Source: Citrobacter europaeus (lineage in GTDB: Bacteria; Pseudomonadota; Gammaproteobacteria; Enterobacterales; Enterobacteriaceae). From it: DNA of 64,000 nucleotides. A program made the translations under genes and the position numbers. Of this stretch, positions 8,899 to 18,051 are shown one piece after another (the stretch's first letter is position 1; the number at the start of each line of letters is the position of its first letter). The stretch lies in the NCBI GenBank assembly GCA_020099315.1, contig CP083650.1, positions 1,922,001 through 1,986,000 of the forward strand. Reading direction: 5' to 3'. The notes beneath the pieces are model-generated. The model searched no databases, had not been told where the DNA came from, and saw nothing but the letters and a program-made list of their open reading frames with translations.

Positions 8899-10142
8899 TG
8901 GCTTCGCCTTTATCATTATTGATTGGTCTGCGCTTTAGTCGTGGTCGGCGGCGTGGCGGTATGGTTTCGTTGATTTCCGTGATATCCACCGTTGGTATCG
9001 CGTTGGGCGTGGCGGTGTTGATCGTCGGTTTAAGCGCCATGAACGGATTTGAACGTGAGCTTAACAACCGTATTCTGGCCGTAGTCCCTCACGGAGAGAT
9101 TGAAGCTGTAAATCAGCCGTGGAATAACTGGCAGGAAGCGCTCGACAAGGTACAAAAAGTGCCGGGTATTGTCGCTGCGGCACCTTATATTAACTTTACC
9201 GGACTGGTGGAGAGTGGGGCGAACCTACGCGCGGTGCAGGTGAAGGGCGTTGACCCAAAACAGGAACAGCGTTTAAGCGCGCTGCCATCCTTCGTGCAAA
9301 ACCACGCCTGGGATAATTTCAAAGCCGGTGAGCAACAAATCATCATTGGTAAGGGTATTGCCGATGCGCTGAAGGTGAAGCAGGGCGACTGGGTGTCGAT
9401 TATGATCCCTAACGCCAGTGCGGATCATAAGTTACAGCAGCCTAAACGCGTGCGTTTGCACGTTACGGGGATCCTGCAACTGAGCGGTCAGCTCGATCAC
9501 AGCTTTGCCATGATCCCAATGGAAGATGCGCAGCAATACCTGGACATGGGAACCAGTGTTTCCGGGATCGCGCTGAAAGTTAACGACGTGTTTAACGCCA
9601 ATAAACTGGTGCGAGACGCAGGTGAAGTCACCAATAACTATGTTTATATTAAGAGCTGGATCGGTACTTACGGTTATATGTATCGTGATATCCAAATGAT
9701 CCGCGCCATTATGTATCTGGCGATGGTGCTGGTGATTGGCGTGGCCTGTTTTAATATCGTTTCCACGTTAGTGATGGCGGTAAAAGACAAAAGCGGCGAT
9801 ATTGCGGTATTAAGAACCCTCGGGGCGAAAGATGGGTTGATCCGTGCCATTTTTGTCTGGTACGGCCTGCTGGCGGGGCTTTTCGGTAGCCTGATAGGCG
9901 TCGTTATTGGGGTGATTGTCTCGTTGCAACTGACGCCGATAATAAACGGGATTGAAGCGCTTATCGGGCATCAGTTCCTGTCCGGTGATATCTATTTCAT
10001 TGACTTCCTGCCATCGGAATTACACTGGCTGGATGTGATTTACGTGCTGGTGACAGCACTCGTGCTGAGTCTTTTGGCAAGTTGGTATCCGGCGCGTCGC
10101 GCCAGCAATATTGATCCTGCGAGAGTACTTAGCGGCCAATAA
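8898..10142 (+). CDS. lolE: Lipoprotein-releasing ABC transporter permease LolE
   Basis: 414 residues, same architecture as LolC: N-terminal TM, periplasmic MacB-like domain (about 45-270), three C-terminal TMs of the FtsX type, and the VAVLRTLGA coupling helix region. LolE binds the incoming lipoprotein. The start overlaps the lolD stop by one base (TAATG). Confidence 0.97.
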   Translation: MASPLSLLIGLRFSRGRRRGGMVSLISVISTVGIALGVAVLIVGLSAMNGFERELNNRILAVVPHGEIEAVNQPWNNWQEALDKVQKVPGIVAAAPYINFTGLVESGANLRAVQVKGVDPKQEQRLSALPSFVQNHAWDNFKAGEQQIIIGKGIADALKVKQGDWVSIMIPNASADHKLQQPKRVRLHVTGILQLSGQLDHSFAMIPMEDAQQYLDMGTSVSGIALKVNDVFNANKLVRDAGEVTNNYVYIKSWIGTYGYMYRDIQMIRAIMYLAMVLVIGVACFNIVSTLVMAVKDKSGDIAVLRTLGAKDGLIRAIFVWYGLLAGLFGSLIGVVIGVIVSLQLTPIINGIEALIGHQFLSGDIYFIDFLPSELHWLDVIYVLVTALVLSLLASWYPARRASNIDPARVLSGQ

Positions 10143-10231
10143 CAACAATAATACACTAAAGCATTCATGCTGCATCAAGGCGTAGCCAACGCAGAGGCAT
10201 CTTGAAGGATGACGTGTATCAAGGAGCGGTG

Positions 10232-11143
10232 ATGTATTACGGATTTGACATCGGCGGGACCAAAATTGCGCTGGGCGTGTTTGATAAGCAACGTCGTCTG
10301 CAATGGGAGACTCGCGTGCCTACACCTCGTGACAGCTACGATGCTTTCCTTGATGCGGTCTGCAATCTGGTAACGGAAGCGGACCAGCGATTTGGTGTCA
10401 AAGGTTCGGTTGGCATTGGCATTCCTGGCATGCCGGAAACGGAAGACGGCACGCTATACGCGGCCAACGTTCCTGCCGCCAGTGGTAAACCGCTCCGCGC
10501 CGATCTCAGCGCTCGCCTTGACCGCGATGTGCGTCTGGACAACGATGCGAACTGTTTTGCCCTCTCCGAAGCCTGGGATGACGAGTTTACCCAATATCCG
10601 CTCGTGATGGGGTTGATCCTCGGCACGGGCGTCGGCGGCGGTCTGGTGCTTAACGGGAAATCCATTACCGGACGCAGCTATATCACCGGCGAGTTTGGTC
10701 ATATTCGTTTGCCAGTCGATGCGCTGACGCTGATGGGCTTTGATTTCCCGCTGCGCCGCTGTGGATGCGGTCAACTGGGATGCATCGAAAGCTATCTTTC
10801 CGGCGGTGGATTTGCGTGGTTGTACCAGCATTACTACCATCAACCGCTGGATGCCCGTGAAATTATCGCACTGTGGGAGCAGGGTGATGAACAAGCGCGT
10901 GCCCACGTTGAACGCTATCTGGATTTGCTGGCGGTGTGTCTTGGCAATATCCTGACTATCGTCGATCCCGATTTGGTGGTGATTGGCGGAGGCTTGTCGA
11001 ATTTTACCGCTATTACGACGCAACTGGCGGACCGACTGCCACGTCATCTGCTGCCGGTTGCCCGGGTGCCGCGTATTGAGCAGGCACGGCACGGTGATGC
11101 GGGCGGGATGCGCGGGGCCGCTTTCCTACATCTTACCGATTAA
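10232..11143 (+). CDS. nagK: N-acetyl-D-glucosamine kinase NagK
   Basis: 303 residues beginning MYYGFDIGGTKIALG, preceded by AAGGAGCGGTG. The ROK-family ATP site DIGGTK, the catalytic region DNDANCFALSEA, the second glycine motif GTGVGGG and the zinc-binding cluster CGCGQLGCIE are visible. It phosphorylates GlcNAc recovered from murein so that NagA can use it. Located between lolE and cobB as in E. coli. Confidence 0.95.
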   Translation: MYYGFDIGGTKIALGVFDKQRRLQWETRVPTPRDSYDAFLDAVCNLVTEADQRFGVKGSVGIGIPGMPETEDGTLYAANVPAASGKPLRADLSARLDRDVRLDNDANCFALSEAWDDEFTQYPLVMGLILGTGVGGGLVLNGKSITGRSYITGEFGHIRLPVDALTLMGFDFPLRRCGCGQLGCIESYLSGGGFAWLYQHYYHQPLDAREIIALWEQGDEQARAHVERYLDLLAVCLGNILTIVDPDLVVIGGGLSNFTAITTQLADRLPRHLLPVARVPRIEQARHGDAGGMRGAAFLHLTD

Positions 11144-11158
11144 TACAAAGAGGTTGTT

Positions 11159-11980
11159 ATGCTGTCGCGTCGGGGTCATCGGTTAAGCCGCTTTCGTAAA
11201 AATAAACGCCATTTGCGCGATCGCCTGCGTCAACGAATCTTTTTCAGAGACAGAGTGGTGCCTGAATTGATGGAAAAACCAAGAGTGCTGGTACTGACAG
11301 GGGCGGGAATCTCCGCTGAGTCAGGAATTCGAACATTCCGCGCGGCGGATGGTCTCTGGGAAGAACATCGGGTCGAGGACGTTGCGACTCCGGAAGGATT
11401 TAGTCGAAACCCGGAACTGGTTCAGTCGTTTTATAACGCCCGTCGCCATCAGTTGCAGCAGCCAGAAATCCAGCCTAATGCGGCGCATATCGCGCTGGCA
11501 AAACTCGAAGCCGAGCTGGGCGACCGTTTTTTACTGGTGACGCAGAACATTGATAACCTGCATGAACGTGCAGGCAGCCAGAACGTTATCCATATGCACG
11601 GCGAACTGCTGAAGGTTCGCTGTTCGCAAAGCGGGCAGATTCTGGAGTGGACGGGCGATGTGACCCCGGAAGATAAATGTCATTGCTGCCAGTTTCCTGC
11701 GCCGCTAAGACCGCACGTGGTGTGGTTTGGTGAAATGCCGCTGGGCATGGATGAAATTTATATGGCGCTGGCAATGGCGGATGTGTTTATTGCCATTGGC
11801 ACATCGGGCCATGTTTATCCGGCTGCGGGTTTTGTGCATGAGGCAAGACTGCACGGGGCGCATACGGTAGAGCTCAATCTCGAGCCGAGCCAGGTGGGAA
11901 GCGAATTTGAAGAGAAGTATTACGGTCCGGCAAGCCAGGTGGTGCCTGAGTTTGTTGAGAAGTTATTGAAAGGACTGTAA
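11159..11980 (+). CDS. cobB: NAD-dependent protein deacylase CobB (sirtuin), long form
   Basis: 273 residues. The core Rossmann motif GAGISAESGIRTFR (about 49-62), QNIDNLHERAG, the catalytic His in HMHGEL, and the zinc Cys set (RCSQSG ... KCHCC) define a class III sirtuin with deacetylase and desuccinylase activity. The long basic leader (residues 1-37, Arg-rich) is the N-terminal extension known from the Salmonella long isoform; an internal ATG at 11270 (MEKPRVLVLTGAG) corresponds to the short form. It lies 15 bp after nagK, probably co-transcribed. Confidence 0.95.
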   Translation: MLSRRGHRLSRFRKNKRHLRDRLRQRIFFRDRVVPELMEKPRVLVLTGAGISAESGIRTFRAADGLWEEHRVEDVATPEGFSRNPELVQSFYNARRHQLQQPEIQPNAAHIALAKLEAELGDRFLLVTQNIDNLHERAGSQNVIHMHGELLKVRCSQSGQILEWTGDVTPEDKCHCCQFPAPLRPHVVWFGEMPLGMDEIYMALAMADVFIAIGTSGHVYPAAGFVHEARLHGAHTVELNLEPSQVGSEFEEKYYGPASQVVPEFVEKLLKGL

Positions 11981-12001
11981 CGGCTATCCGGGCAATATTG
12001 C

Positions 12002-12508
12002 TTAAGTTTGTACAAGCTGGCGGTCCTCACGCAGGGCCGCCATAATCAAAAATCCTGCGATGTAAAAACAACAGATCAGCGCCAACGCGCTCAGCCACAC
12101 GGGCAGCCGGGTAATGTAGACGAGGCTGCACGAGATAATCACCAGAATAATTCCGGTATACATGGGGTGCGCAATCCAGGCAAAAATACCGCGCGTAACC
12201 CGTTTGGCGCTGGGTAAATAGTAGCCTGTCCACGTGTGGCTTTCACCTAAATCCCATTTTCCTTTGATGACCAGCGCGTTACCGACGATCGCCAGAATGA
12301 GACATCCCCACTCCACCGGGCCAATCTGATGATTGAAAAACAGGCTGTAGCCAAAAACCAGGATCGGTATTAAAAAAGTGAGTCGTAGCAGGCGGGTTGC
12401 GGTGATGGGCAGCAAAGGACGAGCGTTTACCGGCTGTTTACGAGGGAAGATCACCAACGTAAATACGATCAGATTAGCCAATTCAAGTATCAGCCAGAGC
12501 GTTGCCAT
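12002..12508 (-). CDS. Membrane methyltransferase-like protein (ICMT/PEMT family)
   Basis: 168 residues with four to five hydrophobic segments. The segment WDLGESHTWTGYYLP ... GIFAWIAHPMYTG matches the C-terminal signature of isoprenylcysteine carboxyl methyltransferase/phospholipid methyltransferase-like membrane proteins, in which the His-Pro-x-Tyr box binds S-adenosylmethionine. The substrate cannot be inferred. In E. coli K-12 this position between cobB and potD holds ycfZ and ymfA, which are not recognisable here, so this slot is variable between genera. Confidence 0.72.
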   Translation of the reverse strand: MATLWLILELANLIVFTLVIFPRKQPVNARPLLPITATRLLRLTFLIPILVFGYSLFFNHQIGPVEWGCLILAIVGNALVIKGKWDLGESHTWTGYYLPSAKRVTRGIFAWIAHPMYTGIILVIISCSLVYITRLPVWLSALALICCFYIAGFLIMAALREDRQLVQT

Positions 12509-12604
12509 TGGAAGTCTCAGAAGCCGACCTGGAATACTGTAAGCATAGCCAGAAACTGGAGAGCGGGAGTCAGTCGAAAGACGTAAAAGTCGGGTTGGCA
12601 GGTA

Positions 12605-12636
12605 GCAACCCGGCGCAGCGAGGCCTGCCGGGTTGC
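12605..12636. terminator. Hairpin downstream of the pot operon
   Basis: Inverted repeat GCAACCCGGC / GCCGGGTTGC just past the potD stop codon. It probably ends or stabilises the potABCD message; no long T-run follows. Confidence 0.6.
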
Positions 12637-12643
12637 ACGAGTA

Positions 12644-13693
12644 TTAGCGTCCTGCTTTCAGCTTCTGATAATACTCTTCATAGATAGCGCTGGCGGAACC
12701 GACATCGTTCTGCCATTCCCCTTTGTTGATGGTTTCTGCGTCAGGGTAGAGCGTTTTATCATTCGCGACTTCAGGACTTAACAGCTTACGTGCTGCCAGG
12801 TTTGGCGTCGGATAACCAATAGTTTCCGCAACTTCTTTCGCCACGTCCGGGCGCAGCAGGAAGTTAATCAGCTTCAGCGCACCTTCTTTGTTTTTGGCGT
12901 TAGCCGGTATAGAAAGGCTGTCCATCCAGAAAATACCACCTTCTTTTGGCCATACCACTTCCAGTGGAGTACCCGCCTGGCGCGCCACATACGCGGAGCC
13001 GTTCCACACCATTCCCAGATTAACTTCGCCTTCCATATACGGGTTGGCCGGGTTGTCAGAGTTAAATGCCGCAACGTTAGGCATCAGCTTCTTCAACTCG
13101 TTATAGGCGGCTTCAATCTCTTTAGGGTCGGTGGTATTGCCGGAATATCCCAGTTTGCGCAGCGCCATCTGGAACACTTCACGCGCATCATCCGTTAACA
13201 ACAGGCTGCCTTTGTACTCCGGTTTCCACAGATCGGCCCAACTGGTTACGGTTTTCGGGTCGATGGCATCGCTGTTAACGCCAATGGCCGTCGCACCCCA
13301 GATATACGGGATGGAGTAGTCATTGTTCGGGTCAAACGGCTTATTGAGCATTTCCGGGTCGAGGTTGTGGAAGTTGGTTAACGTCGACTTGTCGATCTTC
13401 TGGATCATGCCTTCTTTGCGCATTTTGTCGACATAATAGGTGGACGGTACCACCAGATCGTATGCGCCGTCTTTATAGGTTTTGAGCTTGGCGTACATGG
13501 TTTCATTCGACTCGTAGGTCGAATAGATAACCTTAATGCCGGTCTCTTTGGTGAACTGCTCCAGCAGCCCAGGCGGGACATACTCGGTCCAGTTATAGAA
13601 ATAGAGCGTGTTGTTGTCATTCGCGTGAGCGGCGCTCATGCCCAGTGCCAGAGCACCCGCCGCGAGCAGGTGGCGTGACCATTTTTTCATCAT
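12644..13693 (-). CDS. potD: Spermidine/putrescine-binding periplasmic protein PotD
   Basis: 349 residues (the second ATG gives the 348-residue E. coli form). Signal peptide to about residue 24 (Ala-His-Ala), then a polyamine-binding fold beginning NTLYFYNWTEYVPPG. The ligand-site residues Trp, Tyr and Asp in YFYNWTEY, YESNET and WPKEGGIFWMDS are present. It delivers spermidine to PotBC. Last gene of the potABCD operon, 24 bp after potC. Confidence 0.97.
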   Translation of the reverse strand: MMKKWSRHLLAAGALALGMSAAHANDNNTLYFYNWTEYVPPGLLEQFTKETGIKVIYSTYESNETMYAKLKTYKDGAYDLVVPSTYYVDKMRKEGMIQKIDKSTLTNFHNLDPEMLNKPFDPNNDYSIPYIWGATAIGVNSDAIDPKTVTSWADLWKPEYKGSLLLTDDAREVFQMALRKLGYSGNTTDPKEIEAAYNELKKLMPNVAAFNSDNPANPYMEGEVNLGMVWNGSAYVARQAGTPLEVVWPKEGGIFWMDSLSIPANAKNKEGALKLINFLLRPDVAKEVAETIGYPTPNLAARKLLSPEVANDKTLYPDAETINKGEWQNDVGSASAIYEEYYQKLKAGR

Positions 13694-13717
13694 TTAACGT
13701 CCCCTGAATTAAGGGCC

Positions 13718-14497
13718 TTAGCGGCCCTTGGTTTTATCACGTGCAATAAGCTGGCTGGCGATCACCATAACCAGCGACAGAACCAACAAAATGGTCGCCA
13801 GCGCGTTCACCTCTGGTGATACGCCGACCTTAACCATCGAGTAGATTTTTAATGGCAGAATTTCATAACCCGGCCCGGTAACGAAGGACGAAACGACGAC
13901 ATCATCCATCGACAACGTAAAGCTCAGTAGCCAGCCTGCAGCTACGGCAGGCATAGCCAGTGGTAATATGATCTTGCGCAGAATAGTCACTTCACTGGCG
14001 CCGAGATCTTTGGCTGCCTCAAGCATGCGTACATCAAAACCTTTCAGGCGTGAGTAAACCGTCACCACCACAAAAGGCAGACAAAAAGTGATATGCGAGA
14101 ACAGCAGCGACCAGAAACCGAGCTGAATACCGATCAGCATAAACAGCACCAGTAAAGAAATCGCCATCACGATATCCGGCGACATCATCACCACGAACAG
14201 CATGCCGCTGACAAACGGTTTGCCGCGAAAGCGGTAGCGGTACAGTGCGACCGCTGTAAGTGAGCCGATCAGCGTGGCGAACGTGGCGGAGAGCACCGCC
14301 ATCGTCAGCGAGTGCTGCGCCGCCTGCAGCAGACTGTCGTTATTCATCAGCAGGCCGTACCATTTGGTGGTGAAACCCTGCCAGTTGATACCAAAGCGCG
14401 AGCTGTTAAAGGAGTTCACAATCAAGATAATGATTGGAATATACAGATACGCGTAGATAGCGGTCATAAAACCGCCGCGAAGCAGTCGACCGATCAT
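13718..14497 (-). CDS. potC: Spermidine/putrescine ABC permease PotC
   Basis: 259 residues, slightly shorter at the C-terminus than the 264-residue E. coli protein. Six predicted TMs, with the EAA-type coupling loop EAAKDLGASEVTILRKIILP (about 165-184). Forms the inner-membrane channel with PotB. The start overlaps the potB stop by 4 bp. Confidence 0.96.
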   Translation of the reverse strand: MIGRLLRGGFMTAIYAYLYIPIIILIVNSFNSSRFGINWQGFTTKWYGLLMNNDSLLQAAQHSLTMAVLSATFATLIGSLTAVALYRYRFRGKPFVSGMLFVVMMSPDIVMAISLLVLFMLIGIQLGFWSLLFSHITFCLPFVVVTVYSRLKGFDVRMLEAAKDLGASEVTILRKIILPLAMPAVAAGWLLSFTLSMDDVVVSSFVTGPGYEILPLKIYSMVKVGVSPEVNALATILLVLSLVMVIASQLIARDKTKGR

Positions 14498-15351
14498 TCG
14501 AGTTCCACCTTCTTGTTCAGCAAGCGGGAGGCGCGCCAGTAGATCAGCAGCATCAGACCCATCACGATGGTAAGGGTAATACTGGTGGCGGCACCGAACG
14601 GCCAGTCGCGGATGTTCAGGAACTGAACTTTAATCACGTTGCCAATCAGCAAGTTTTTTGCTCCGCCCATTAGGTCGGAAACGTAAAACAGGCCCATTGC
14701 GGGCAGCATAACCAGCAGGCATCCGGCGATAATCCCCGGCATCGTCAACGGAATAATGATGCGGGTAAAAGTCTGAAGTTTACTGGCGCCTAAATCGCGT
14801 GCGGCTTCCAGCAGCGGTTTATCGAGCTTTTCAATGCTGGAATAGAGCGGCATCACCATAAACGGCAGCAGAATGTACACCAGCCCGATAATCACTGCGC
14901 TGGGGGTAAACATGATGCGAATGGGAGTATCAATAATGCCAAGCCACAACAGAAACTCGTTGAGATAGCCTTTGGTGCTGAGAAAAATTTTGAGTCCGTA
15001 GATGCGAATAAGCGAGTTGGTCCAGAACGGAACAATCAGCAGGAACAGCAGCAATGGGCGCACTTTTTCCGGCAGTTTCACCAAAAACCAGGCAAACGGA
15101 TAACCGAGAACCAGACAGGCGAACGTGGCAATCAGCGCCATATTGAGGGAGTGAACCAGCACCTCAAAATAGAGCGGATCGAGCAGGCGCGTATAGTTTT
15201 CCAGCGTAAAGACCATTTTGACGAAATTGGCGTCGTCGCGGGTCAAAAAGCTGGTGCCGATGATCATCAGGTTGGGCAGAAAGACAAATAACACAAGCCA
15301 ACCGACAATGGTGACAATCACCACACTCTGGAATTTACTTGTGTTCTTCAT
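14494..15351 (-). CDS. potB: Spermidine/putrescine ABC permease PotB
   Basis: 285 residues beginning MKNTSKFQSVVIVTIVGWL; a shorter start at residue 11 is used in some annotations. Six TMs and the EAA loop EAARDLGASKLQTFTRIIIP. The start lies inside the last 17 bp of potA, so translation is probably coupled. Confidence 0.96.
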   Translation of the reverse strand: MKNTSKFQSVVIVTIVGWLVLFVFLPNLMIIGTSFLTRDDANFVKMVFTLENYTRLLDPLYFEVLVHSLNMALIATFACLVLGYPFAWFLVKLPEKVRPLLLFLLIVPFWTNSLIRIYGLKIFLSTKGYLNEFLLWLGIIDTPIRIMFTPSAVIIGLVYILLPFMVMPLYSSIEKLDKPLLEAARDLGASKLQTFTRIIIPLTMPGIIAGCLLVMLPAMGLFYVSDLMGGAKNLLIGNVIKVQFLNIRDWPFGAATSITLTIVMGLMLLIYWRASRLLNKKVELE

Positions 15352-16471
15352 CAGCCAGTACGACCTCCCAGCTTTCTACCCAGTTAATCGCCATTTTCTG
15401 GTCGAGAGAGTGGTCAAAGTCAGGGTCGTCTTCGTTGAAGAATTCACTGACCATCACCATCTTGCCATTTTCCAGTTCCACAACCGACTCCAGCGTCATG
15501 CCTTTGTAGTTGCGTTCACGCACGTAGCCGATCAAGCCTTCGATATGATTATCATCGTTGATTTCATCAACGCGCAAGTCTTCTGGTCGTAACAGAACGT
15601 GCAGCTTCTGACCGGGAATCACCGAAAAGTTAACATAAATATTGCACTCGCGGCCTTCAACGTTAGCACGAACACGCTGTTCGTCCAGACGTTCTATCAC
15701 CGTGGCGTTAAACATATTGATCTCGCCGATAAATCCGGCGACGAACAGATTTTTCGGCTCTTCGTAGATTTCGCGCGGCGTACCGTCCTGCTCAATCTTA
15801 CCATCGCGCATCACCACGATGCGATCTGACATGGTCAGCGCTTCTTCCTGATCGTGTGTGACAAAGACAAAAGTGATACCCAGCTTACGCTGCAGCGCTT
15901 TCAGTTCGTTCTGCATCTGCTTACGCAGTTTGTAGTCCAGCGCAGAGAGGGATTCATCTAACAGGAGTAAGCGGGGTTTGTTGACCACAGCTCGGGCTAT
16001 CGCTACGCGCTGCTGCTGTCCACCGGAGAGTTGATGCGGTTTTCGCTGGGCGAACTCTTCCAGTTGCACCATGCGTAGAGCTTCGGTAACGCGGGGAGAA
16101 ATGTCGGCTGCGGGCGTTTTTTGCATGCGTAAGCCAAAAGCCACATTCTCAAACACGGTCATGTGGGGAAATAAGGCATAGCTTTGGAAGACGGTGTTCA
16201 CGTAGCGGTTTTCCGCAGGAACGTGAGTGATGTCCTGGTTGTCCAACATAATATGACCGGAATCAACTGTTTCCAGGCCGGCTATCAGGCGAAGAACGGT
16301 TGTTTTACCGCAGCCAGAGGGGCCGAGCAGCGTGAGAAACTCGCCATTATTGATGGTCAAATCCAGGCTGGAAATCACCTCTTTGCCATCGAAACTTTTG
16401 CGAATTCCCGCTAATTGCACCAGTGGAGAAAGCGAACGCGGTTGTTTATTCAATTTTTTACTCTGTCCCAT
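15335..16471 (-). CDS. potA: Spermidine/putrescine transport ATPase PotA
   Basis: 378 residues. Walker A GPSGCGKTT, signature LSGGQQQR, Walker B RLLLLDES and H-loop VTHD mark the ABC domain (about 20-245); the C-terminal TOBE-type regulatory domain (about 250-378) is the usual site of feedback inhibition by spermidine. First gene of the operon, divergent from pepT. Confidence 0.97.
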   Translation of the reverse strand: MGQSKKLNKQPRSLSPLVQLAGIRKSFDGKEVISSLDLTINNGEFLTLLGPSGCGKTTVLRLIAGLETVDSGHIMLDNQDITHVPAENRYVNTVFQSYALFPHMTVFENVAFGLRMQKTPAADISPRVTEALRMVQLEEFAQRKPHQLSGGQQQRVAIARAVVNKPRLLLLDESLSALDYKLRKQMQNELKALQRKLGITFVFVTHDQEEALTMSDRIVVMRDGKIEQDGTPREIYEEPKNLFVAGFIGEINMFNATVIERLDEQRVRANVEGRECNIYVNFSVIPGQKLHVLLRPEDLRVDEINDDNHIEGLIGYVRERNYKGMTLESVVELENGKMVMVSEFFNEDDPDFDHSLDQKMAINWVESWEVVLADEEHK

Positions 16472-16721
16472 GTAAACGCAACGGATGGCTGACCGATGCG
16501 GGGTTTGTGGTTAACCACCTTGATGACTCTTAATGAGGGCCGTTATTCTACGGCAAACCATGGTAATCGCCAATCCTTGTTGCTAATTACTGACTTAGCC
16601 CTATAGTCAGAGGGGATGTCAGGGCGAAATATTCTCATTTGCGGGGATAAAAGTGACCTGACGCAATATTTGTCTTTTGTTGCTTATTGATAATGTTGTC
16701 ACAAAAAGTGAGGGTGACTGC

Positions 16722-17948
16722 ATGGATAAACTACTTGAGCGTTTTTTACACTACGTGTCGCTGGACACCCAATCAAAATCGGGCGTGCGGCAGGTACCCA
16801 GCACCGAAGGACAGTGGAAGTTATTACAACTGCTCAAACAACAGCTCGAAGAGATGGGGCTGGTTAATATTTCACTGAGCGAAAAGGGGACGCTGATGGC
16901 GACGCTGCCCGCTAACGTTGCTGGCAATATTCCCGCGATCGGCTTTATTTCCCATGTGGATACCTCACCGGATTTCAGCGGTAAAAACGTTAATCCGCAA
17001 ATCGTTGAAAACTATCGCGGCGGCGATATTGCGTTAGGCATTGGTGATGAAGTTTTGTCGCCGGTGATGTTTCCGGTACTGCATCAACTTCTGGGCCAGA
17101 CGCTGATCACCACAGACGGTAAAACCCTGCTGGGCGCAGATGATAAAGCAGGCGTGGCGGAAATCATGACCGCGTTGGCTGTGCTTATCCAAAAAGATAT
17201 TCCGCACGGTGATATCCGCGTGGCCTTTACGCCAGACGAAGAGGTCGGCAAAGGGGCGAAGCATTTTGACGTTGCGGCATTCGATGCGCAGTGGGCCTAC
17301 ACCGTTGATGGCGGTGGCGTAGGGGAGCTGGAGTTTGAAAACTTCAACGCCGCGTCGGTTAATATAAAAATTGTCGGCAACAATGTGCATCCCGGTACCG
17401 CAAAAGGGGTGATGGTGAATGCGCTGTCGCTGGCGGCGCGTATTCATGCGGAAGTTCCGGCAGACGAAAGCCCGGAGACGACGGAAGGCTACGAAGGCTT
17501 CTATCACCTGGCGAGCATGAAAGGGACGGTTGATCGGGCGGATATGCACTACATCATCCGTGATTTTGACCGCAAGCAGTTTGAAGCGCGTAAACGCAAG
17601 ATCATGGATATTGCCAAAAAGGTCGGCAAAGGATTACACCCGGACTGCTATATCGAACTGGTGATTGAAGACAGCTACTACAATATGCGCGAAAAAGTGA
17701 TTGAGCATCCACACGTTCTGGATATCGCCCAAAAGGCGATGCGCGATTGCGATATTGAACCGGTGCTGAAACCCATTCGTGGCGGCACTGACGGCGCGCA
17801 GCTGTCGTTCATGGGTTTACCGTGTCCGAATCTGTTCACCGGCGGCTACAACTATCATGGTAAGCATGAGTTTGTAACCCTGGAAGGAATGGAAAAGGCG
17901 GTGCAGGTGATTGTGCGTATTGCGCAGCTCACCGCGAAGCAGCAGTAA
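16722..17948 (+). CDS. pepT: Peptidase T (tripeptidase)
   Basis: 408 residues from MDKLLERFLHYVSLDTQSK, preceded by AGGGTGACTGC. An M20 metallopeptidase: first zinc box FISHVDTSPDFSG, bridging Asp in LLGADDKAG, catalytic Glu pair in TPDEEVGKGA, and C-terminal HGKHEF. It releases the N-terminal residue of tripeptides. In Salmonella the gene is activated by FNR in anaerobiosis; no clear TTGAT-N4-ATCAA box was found in the 250-bp divergent region with potA. Confidence 0.96.
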   Translation: MDKLLERFLHYVSLDTQSKSGVRQVPSTEGQWKLLQLLKQQLEEMGLVNISLSEKGTLMATLPANVAGNIPAIGFISHVDTSPDFSGKNVNPQIVENYRGGDIALGIGDEVLSPVMFPVLHQLLGQTLITTDGKTLLGADDKAGVAEIMTALAVLIQKDIPHGDIRVAFTPDEEVGKGAKHFDVAAFDAQWAYTVDGGGVGELEFENFNAASVNIKIVGNNVHPGTAKGVMVNALSLAARIHAEVPADESPETTEGYEGFYHLASMKGTVDRADMHYIIRDFDRKQFEARKRKIMDIAKKVGKGLHPDCYIELVIEDSYYNMREKVIEHPHVLDIAQKAMRDCDIEPVLKPIRGGTDGAQLSFMGLPCPNLFTGGYNYHGKHEFVTLEGMEKAVQVIVRIAQLTAKQQ

Positions 17949-17956
17949 ATTTATTG

Positions 17957-18045
17957 ACAGATGCCGGATAAGCGGAGCGCCATCCGGCCTGGAATATTGC
18001 TCTCCAGTAGGCCTGATAAGACGCGTAGCGTCGCATCAGGCACTG
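17957..18045. repeat. REP-type palindromic elements between pepT and roxA
   Basis: Two units are visible: GATGCCGGATAAGCGGAGCG with a CCATCCGGC partner, and GCCTGATAAGACGCG paired with CGCATCAGGC. This is the usual REP/BIME arrangement in the intergenic space of convergent genes; it likely protects both 3' ends. Confidence 0.8.
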
Positions 18046-18051
18046 TCCGCA

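Noticed and set aside
11586..11774. Minus-strand frame in cobB
   Set aside because: Antisense shadow with no supporting signals.
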